Positions 58,905 through 64,000 of a DNA stretch of 64,000 nucleotides are shown one piece after another (the stretch's first letter is position 1; each line of letters opens with the position of its first letter). The stretch is taken from assembly GCF_017377575.1 (NCBI RefSeq), contig NZ_JAFREM010000004.1, positions 124,001 to 188,000 on the forward strand, given 5' to 3'. A model generated the notes under the pieces. The model did not search any database, was not told the DNA's origin, and worked only from the letters and a program-made list of their open reading frames with translations. This stretch comes from Candidatus Enterococcus moelleringii. Its GTDB lineage: Bacteria > Bacillota > Bacilli > Lactobacillales > Enterococcaceae. The position numbers and the translations under genes were made by a program.

Positions 58905-61283
58905 TTATTCCACACCAAAAAACTTCTTAGCAATCGCTACACTTTCCAGTGCATCCTTGGCATAATAATCCGCACCGACAAACTCCCGATACTCCTCATT
59001 TAACACAGCGCCGCCCACCATAAACGAAGCATCCAAGCCGGCATCCTTCACCGCTTGAATCGTCGCCTTCATGTTCTGAACAGTGGTAGTCATCAAGGCA
59101 CTCAAGCCAACTAACTGAATGTTACCTTCACGAATCCGTTCCACTACTGTTTCGATCGGCACGTCTTTACCTAGATCAATCACATCAAAGCCATAGTTCT
59201 CCAAAACCATCTTCACGATATTTTTGCCGATGTCATGGATATCACCTTCAACCGTTGCCAGTAAAATCTTCCCGTGAGACTGACTTTCCTGACCATGAGC
59301 ATCAAAATAACTCTTCAACACTTCCTGCGAACGCTGAACCGCTTCAGCTGATTGAATCAACTGTGGCAAGAACAGCTCGCCCCGTTCAAATTTCCCGCCC
59401 ACTTCATCTAAGGCCGGAATGAAGAATTCGTTGACGATCTCTAAAGGTGTTTTGGTTTCCAGCAACTGCTTAGTTAAGGCCGGAGTATCTTCCTTTTGGC
59501 CTTTAAGAATCAAAGTTTTTAAATCAGAAGCATCACTTACCTCCTGCTTTTTAGCAGGTTTTGCCTCAGCAACCACATTCATTGCTTGGCTTTTCTCAAT
59601 ATATTCTGCTGCATCATGATCTTGGTTGTAAATCACCTTCAGTGCGCGAACGGTATTCATCAACACTTCTGACAACGGATTTACAATCGGCGTCGTCAGA
59701 CCTGACGCTACTGCCGATGCTAGAAACGTACTATTCATTAATTCCCGATTTGGCAAGCCAAAAGATACGTTGCTTAATCCAGCCACCGTCAGCACACCCA
59801 ACCCATCCCGCAACAAACGCAAAGTCTCCAGCGTCACTTGAACCTGCTCTTGTTGGGCCGAAGCCGTCAGTACCAGCGGATCGATCATGACATCTTCTTT
59901 AGGAATGCCATATTCCGCCGCCGTCTGCACAATCTTTTCAGCAATCGCCAATCTCGCCTCAGCTGTTTCTGGAATCCCAGTCTCATCTAAGGTCAAACCT
60001 AAAACAACCCCGCCATATTTTTTGACAATCGGAAAAATCTCCGCCATGCTTTCGGCTTTACCATTCACCGAGTTGATCAAAGGCTTGCCATTATAGTAAC
60101 GCGCCCCAGTTTCAATCGCAGCAATATTGGAGCTGTCGATTTGCAGAGGAACCGTCACAATCCCCTGAATTTCTTGGACAGCCTGCTGCATCATGTGACT
60201 CTCATCGATTTCTGGCAAGCCCACATTTACATCTAAAATATCCGCGCCAGCCTCTACCTGCTTCAATGCTTCCTTCAACAGATAACTCAACTCATTGTTG
60301 CGCAATGCTTCCTTCAAACGCTTCTTCCCAGTAGGATTGATTCGTTCCCCGATGAGGCTCAGTCGGTCGTTCAAAATAACCGCCTGACTGCCAGAAGTTA
60401 CCGCTGTAACAATCTCCGGCTGACGCTCAACTACAGGTGTGCGATCAATAATCCCCCGTAACTCTTTGATAAACTCAGGCGTAGTTCCGCAGCAGCCGCC
60501 CACAATCTGAACACCTTTTTTCACTAAAGTCTCAACCGCTTCCCCATATTCCGCTACCGAAATGCGATAAACCGTCTGACCATCTTCCATTTCAGGCAGG
60601 CCTGCATTGGCTTGCACCATCACCGGAATTTTAGCATAGCGCAAAATTGTTTCCACTACTGGTGAAAGTTCTACTGGCCCTAACGAACAGTTCACTCCAA
60701 CCGCATCAATCCCCAATGATTGCAACGTCAATACTGCCGTCAGCGGATCAGTCCCTACAAACGTCCGACCATCCTCTTGAAAAGTCATGGTACAAAAAAT
60801 CGGCAGCTTCGTATTTTCCTTCACCGCCAGTACCGCCGCTTTCGTTTCCAATAAATCCGACATGGTTTCTAAAACAACGACATCTGCCCCGGCCTTTTCC
60901 GCCACGATCACCTGTTCCGCAAACATCTCATAGGCCAGATCAAAGCTCAAGGTGCCCATCGGTGCCATTAATTGTCCGATCGGACCCATATCATAAGCCA
61001 CAAATTTCGGCTTAGCTGCTTTTGCCAACTGAATCGCCGCATTAATAATTTCTGGCAATTTATCTTGTTCCAGCTTAGTCCGGTTTGCCTGAAAAGTGTT
61101 GGTAGTAATAATATCCGCCCCGGCCGCTACATAGGCCTGATGGATTTCGGTTACGATCTCAGGATGCGTTAAGTTAAAATATTCCGGCTCTAAGCCCACC
61201 GGCAGCCCCTTTTTTTGCAGCATCGTGCCCATCGCACCATCAAAAAGCAGTTGTTTTTTCTTTAAAGCCTCTAAAATCTTCAT
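58905..61283 (-). CDS. metH: Cobalamin-dependent methionine synthase lacking the activation domain
   Basis: Transfers a methyl group from methyl-THF via B12 to homocysteine. Protein of 792 aa: homocysteine domain (about 1-290) with zinc Cys in VGVNCSLGP and GGCCGTTPE; pterin domain (about 310-560, RINPTGKKRLKEAL, LDVNVGLPE); cap and B12 domain (about 580-792) with GDIHDIGKNIV holding the Co-ligand His. Full MetH has about 1,230 aa; the missing activation domain is encoded by the gene just upstream. ATG at 61283 follows GGAGGG. Confidence 0.95.
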   Translation of the reverse strand: MKILEALKKKQLLFDGAMGTMLQKKGLPVGLEPEYFNLTHPEIVTEIHQAYVAAGADIITTNTFQANRTKLEQDKLPEIINAAIQLAKAAKPKFVAYDMGPIGQLMAPMGTLSFDLAYEMFAEQVIVAEKAGADVVVLETMSDLLETKAAVLAVKENTKLPIFCTMTFQEDGRTFVGTDPLTAVLTLQSLGIDAVGVNCSLGPVELSPVVETILRYAKIPVMVQANAGLPEMEDGQTVYRISVAEYGEAVETLVKKGVQIVGGCCGTTPEFIKELRGIIDRTPVVERQPEIVTAVTSGSQAVILNDRLSLIGERINPTGKKRLKEALRNNELSYLLKEALKQVEAGADILDVNVGLPEIDESHMMQQAVQEIQGIVTVPLQIDSSNIAAIETGARYYNGKPLINSVNGKAESMAEIFPIVKKYGGVVLGLTLDETGIPETAEARLAIAEKIVQTAAEYGIPKEDVMIDPLVLTASAQQEQVQVTLETLRLLRDGLGVLTVAGLSNVSFGLPNRELMNSTFLASAVASGLTTPIVNPLSEVLMNTVRALKVIYNQDHDAAEYIEKSQAMNVVAEAKPAKKQEVSDASDLKTLILKGQKEDTPALTKQLLETKTPLEIVNEFFIPALDEVGGKFERGELFLPQLIQSAEAVQRSQEVLKSYFDAHGQESQSHGKILLATVEGDIHDIGKNIVKMVLENYGFDVIDLGKDVPIETVVERIREGNIQLVGLSALMTTTVQNMKATIQAVKDAGLDASFMVGGAVLNEEYREFVGADYYAKDALESVAIAKKFFGVE

Positions 61284-61295
61284 AAATCCCTCCAC

Positions 61296-61967
61296 TTATC
61301 TGCGATAGCTGCAGGTTTCCTTCATGGAACAATCACTGCAGCTGATTTTCTTTCTACGCGGCCGCGCCAACTTAGGATCATCAAACAAACCAATAATCGC
61401 CGTCACTGATTTTCGCGGAATCATTAACAGACTCTCTGACAAATTCAAACCAATTCGCCGATCAGCTTCCAGCACCGCTAAAAAATCCGGCTGAATATCC
61501 AGCGCCAAATCCCCGTACCCCGGACTAAAGCGCCGATTCATGGTCAAGTTCTCCGCTTCAATCGCGTCTTCAATCTCGCACTCCACCACATCACAAATTT
61601 TTTCAATATATTCAGTACAGCAAGAATCCAATATCAAACTCTTACTCATCTCAGTCAGTGAGTACTGGCGAATCTTTCGCTCCACATCAATCCCCAAAGT
61701 CGCAGCCAACAAAGCTACCTTTTTGGCATACTTCAAATGATTGTAAATCGATTTCCCCTCAAAAACCAAATCCGTCCCAATCACTTCGATTGTCTTCGCC
61801 ACTTCATTAGGCCGACACTCAAAAATTCGAAAAGTGTAGCGGGGCTTGGCAATTACTTGAACCTCCGCCATTAACTCTTCAATTTCCTGGTCCACCGCTG
61901 CAGTCAGCTCCTGCTTGCGGCGATACCCAAGATAGCGCAGAATTTCCTTTTTATCCAGTTCTACCAT
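61296..61967 (-). CDS. Stand-alone methionine synthase activation-domain protein
   Basis: Protein of 223 aa resembling the SAM-binding activation domain of MetH: RRFSPGYGDLALDIQP and LNLSESLLMIPRKSVTAIIGL. It should reactivate oxidised B12 on MetH by reductive methylation. It ends in a Cys cluster, SCSDCSMKETCSYRR, not found in classical MetH. It lies between metF and metH, overlapping metF by 1 bp. Confidence 0.9.
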   Translation of the reverse strand: MVELDKKEILRYLGYRRKQELTAAVDQEIEELMAEVQVIAKPRYTFRIFECRPNEVAKTIEVIGTDLVFEGKSIYNHLKYAKKVALLAATLGIDVERKIRQYSLTEMSKSLILDSCCTEYIEKICDVVECEIEDAIEAENLTMNRRFSPGYGDLALDIQPDFLAVLEADRRIGLNLSESLLMIPRKSVTAIIGLFDDPKLARPRRKKISCSDCSMKETCSYRR

Positions 61968-62827
61968 TACGATCCCCGCAATAAGGACATCGCTTCTTTC
62001 GCAACAACCGGACGATTCATGGCATACACATGCACACCGTCCACCCCATGATCCAACAAGTCCTCAATTTGTTTCAGCGAATATTCCAAGCCGGCTTTCC
62101 GCAGGTCTTCAATTGAATGTTCATATTTATGGATGATTTTAATCAGCTCCGAAGGCAACGAAGTCCCGCACATGAAGATCATTTTCTCCACCTGACCACG
62201 GCTCAAAATCGGCATCACCCCAGCCGAAATCGGTGCAGACACCTGACCGTTCCGAGCATCCTCCATCAAACGATAAAAGACATCATTTTCAAAGAACAGC
62301 TGGGAAATAAAGAAGTCTGCGCCGGCATCTTCTTTGGCCTTCAAATGCTCAATATTTTCCACGCCAGCCAACTGGTCAATATGACCTTCCGGATAACAAG
62401 CCGCTCCCACCGAAAAATCGGTATTTTCTTTAATAGAAGCAATTAGATCTTTGGCATATAAAAAGTCGGAGGAACAAGTCTCACTATCCGCCGGCAAATC
62501 GCCCCGCAGCGCCAAAACATTCTCCACACCGCCGGCTTTGATATCAGCTAACAGCTGTTGGATTTCTTCATTCGTATTAGCAATACAGGACAAATGGTGC
62601 AACGGCTCGATCCCGTACTCCTTTTTAATCATGGAAGCCAGCTCCAAGGTTTTATTGTCGGCTCTTGATCCAGCAGCTCCATAAGTCACACTGATGAAGT
62701 CTGGTTTAATCCCTTTTAACTCCTCTAAGGTTTGATAAATCGTATCAATCGCCGCTTCTTTCTTCGGCGGAAAAAACTCGAAGGATACAACGGGTTTAGT
62801 CTGTTGGTAATAGTCTTTAATTTTCAT
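61967..62827 (-). CDS. metF: 5,10-methylenetetrahydrofolate reductase
   Basis: FAD enzyme of 286 aa that makes methyl-THF for MetH. Motifs: VSFEFFPPKKEAA with catalytic Glu, SVTYGAAGS, LALRGDLP and FISQLFFENDVF. First gene of metF-activation-metH. AAAGGAGAGCCC precedes the ATG. Confidence 0.96.
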   Translation of the reverse strand: MKIKDYYQQTKPVVSFEFFPPKKEAAIDTIYQTLEELKGIKPDFISVTYGAAGSRADNKTLELASMIKKEYGIEPLHHLSCIANTNEEIQQLLADIKAGGVENVLALRGDLPADSETCSSDFLYAKDLIASIKENTDFSVGAACYPEGHIDQLAGVENIEHLKAKEDAGADFFISQLFFENDVFYRLMEDARNGQVSAPISAGVMPILSRGQVEKMIFMCGTSLPSELIKIIHKYEHSIEDLRKAGLEYSLKQIEDLLDHGVDGVHVYAMNRPVVAKEAMSLLRGS

Positions 62828-62859
62828 TGGGCTCTCCTTTTGAATAATTCTTATTTATG

Positions 62860-62887
62860 AGAATAGCACACAAACCCGATAATTCAA
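62860..62887 (-). promoter_or_regulatory. Promoter of the metF-metH operon
   Basis: TTGAAT (62882-62887) and TATTCT (62860-62865, with upstream TG) 16 bp apart on the minus strand. The leader is only about 30 nt, so a SAM riboswitch, T-box or cobalamin riboswitch is not present. Confidence 0.6.
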
Positions 62888-63025
62888 ATCTTTTTCCCAT
62901 CATTTATTAATCTACCATTCATACAGGTTGGTCGATTTGATTAAGTCAAAGAAGAACAGAAATCCCCTAAAAACTTACCGTCACAAAAAAAGCGCTAAAA
63001 TCAGTATTACAATTTCACCTAAACT

Positions 63026-63076
63026 AAAAAGAAGAACTTCACTGCCTCAAATCCAGCTAGTGAAATTCTTCTTTTT
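63026..63076 (-). terminator. Terminator overlapping the end of the SipW-like gene
   Basis: Long stem AAAAAGAAGAACTTCACT / AGTGAAATTCTTCTTTTT; the stop codon lies inside the stem, followed by a T run on the minus strand. The 150 bp to metF hold nothing else. Confidence 0.8.
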
Positions 63077-63611
63077 GTGACTCCACCTGCTCTTCCAACA
63101 ATCGGTGGCATTTTACTTGATACTTCTTCTGATACAAAACTGTCAAAAAGGTCAATAAAATTGCTAGGCAAAACAGAATCACTTTTATCACGTGCATGAA
63201 ACGAGTATTGAATAAGAAACCAATGAATGGTAAATAAAAGGCCGGTTTACCGATAAGATTACGAAAATGAACCAAGCCCATCTCCAGTTGTTTTACATTA
63301 TCGCCCTTTACAGCATAGCCATGAATTCGATCATCTATGGCAACTATTCGACGGGTCTTAATGTTGCGGCCTTGATTTGTATAAAAAGTGATCGCTTCCC
63401 CCACTGCGGCCTGCTCATCGTTTCGCTGGACAAATAGGAGACCGCCTTTGCGATAAGCAGGGGCCATCTTATTATCCTCCACAACATAAGGTGTGAGATC
63501 CAACAAGTGAGGCATAACAATAATTACAGTTGCCAACAAAAAAAGACAGACGATTGCCACACCGGATACCACAGTTATTTTTTGTAGTAATTCATCTGAT
63601 CTCCCCCTCAT
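63057..63611 (-). CDS. Signal peptidase I-like (SipW-type) protein without catalytic Ser/His
   Basis: Membrane protein of about 184 aa with TM1 (about 14-34), an S26-like middle and TM2 (about 135-155) plus a basic, coiled tail. The S26B pattern is recognisable: VVEDNKMAPAYRKGGLLFV stands where GSMEPTY is expected, and IKTRRIVAIDDRIHGYAVKGDN where THRV...YxTKGD is expected. The Ser is Lys and the His is Arg, so the enzyme looks inactive. Start uncertain: ATG 63611 or TTG 63623. Role may be structural or regulatory. Confidence 0.75.
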   Translation of the reverse strand: MRGRSDELLQKITVVSGVAIVCLFLLATVIIVMPHLLDLTPYVVEDNKMAPAYRKGGLLFVQRNDEQAAVGEAITFYTNQGRNIKTRRIVAIDDRIHGYAVKGDNVKQLEMGLVHFRNLIGKPAFYLPFIGFLFNTRFMHVIKVILFCLAILLTFLTVLYQKKYQVKCHRLLEEQVESQKEEFH

Positions 63612-63774
63612 CCTCTCAATCAAACACTCTCGTAAATATCATATCACATTTATCACAGCAGTCACAAAATTAGTTATCTTTATTCTCTTACTTATTTGTA
63701 TTCCCCTAAGGTTACTGGTGTGATACTATTGTTGTAAATGAAAAAAATACCACTGAAAGATGAGGCATTATTTT

Positions 63775-64000
63775 ATGTCCCTTAAAACGAGGAAAATGCG
63801 TTGTAAAAAACGTTTAGCTGCTGAATTATTCCCAGCGATTTCCATTACCATAATAGTAGTTATTTTATTAACGACTATCTGGGCTGTTTACCAAGCGCAA
63901 AAAGACGTTAAAAAAACAGATGTTATCGAACTAACCGAAAATTGGATGTTCTTTGTTGAGAACCACTCCGATCAACGAGTCACCGGACCAAATACTCGCA
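63775..64000 (+). CDS. Membrane protein of unknown function (3' end beyond window)
   Basis: Begins MSLKTRKMRCKKRLAAELFP with a basic N-terminus, one hydrophobic helix (about 20-38, AISITIIVVILLTTIWAVY) and an outside segment continuing past the edge (about 75 residues visible). Divergent from the SipW-like gene with 150 bp between, so a common control or function is possible. Weak ribosome site (GATGAGG). Not recognised. Confidence 0.6.
   Translation, partial: MSLKTRKMRCKKRLAAELFPAISITIIVVILLTTIWAVYQAQKDVKKTDVIELTENWMFFVENHSDQRVTGPNTR

Noticed and set aside
62828-63000. SAM or cobalamin riboswitch before metF
   Set aside because: The leader from the visible promoter is only about 30 nt and no conserved riboswitch core is present.
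1-64000. CRISPR array or cas genes
   Set aside because: No regularly spaced repeat series and no cas-like protein seen; the only tandem repeats are the two 157-bp units, an 11-bp pair and promoter repeats.
1-64000. Intact insertion sequences or transposases
   Set aside because: No transposase-like protein or paired terminal repeats with target duplications were seen.

Overview
The window reads as a chromosomal segment of a low-GC Gram-positive coccus, most likely Enterococcus but not obviously E. faecalis or E. faecium. Four things point there: an mpt-type mannose PTS operon driven by a sigma-54 activator, a WxL/DUF916 cell-surface locus, Prp lying between ribosomal proteins L21 and L27, and a mannitol operon in the order mtlA-mtlR-mtlF-mtlD. 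The genus is inferred from gene content; no search was run. A B12-dependent methionine synthase operon and an ammonium transporter fused to a PII domain set it apart from the best-known enterococci.

Layout. 1-5.0 kb: a two-component system and an ABC exporter (permease cut by the window edge). 5.1-12 kb: nagB with two NagR-type operators, a tandem structured repeat, then the mannitol genes with a MtlR box, promoter and cre. 12-20 kb: a membrane-anchored XRE regulator, DUF956, the mannose/glucose PTS (IIB, IIAB, IIC, IID) behind a clear sigma-54 promoter, and its LevR-type activator. 20-26 kb: SemiSWEET, HsmA-like and DUF2871 membrane proteins, a MazG-like/AraC/VOC cluster, an HTH-coiled-coil protein, a Smr-less MutS2-like ATPase, and upstream of the last a probable structured RNA with its own promoter and terminator. 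26.5-33 kb: a five-gene WxL surface-complex locus. 33-41.5 kb: Amt-PII fusion with two GlnR boxes, a lysine-tailed unknown protein, TrkH/TrkA potassium uptake, and a BceAB-like ABC pair. 41.6-48 kb: an isoprenylcysteine methyltransferase-like protein, TetR with a divergent aldo/keto reductase, a BlaR1/BlaI pair, BrnQ, and a RelE/RelB-type toxin-antitoxin pair. 48-50.6 kb: L27, Prp, L21 with leader, uracil-DNA glycosylase, O-methyltransferase. 50.8-52.5 kb: tRNA-Arg followed by a 1.6-kb insert bounded by a 15-bp repeat of the tRNA 3' end. 52.7-58.7 kb: SDR dehydrogenase, RpiR regulator, and a second mannose-family PTS with a GH13 alpha-glucosidase. 58.9-62.8 kb: metF, a separate activation-domain protein, and a truncated metH. 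63-64 kb: a signal-peptidase-like protein lacking its catalytic residues and the start of an unknown membrane protein.

How it fits together. Much of the window is sugar uptake: two mannose-family PTSs, mannitol PTS and GlcN-6-P deaminase, with cre, NagR, MtlR and sigma-54 signals readable upstream. The least explained signals are (i) the RNA-like element upstream of the MutS2-like gene, where one strand can pair with either of two copies of the same 9-10-nt partner, (ii) the paired 157-bp repeats behind mtlD, (iii) the 1.6-kb tRNA-Arg insert with no integrase, and (iv) the inactive-looking SipW-like protein at the right edge.
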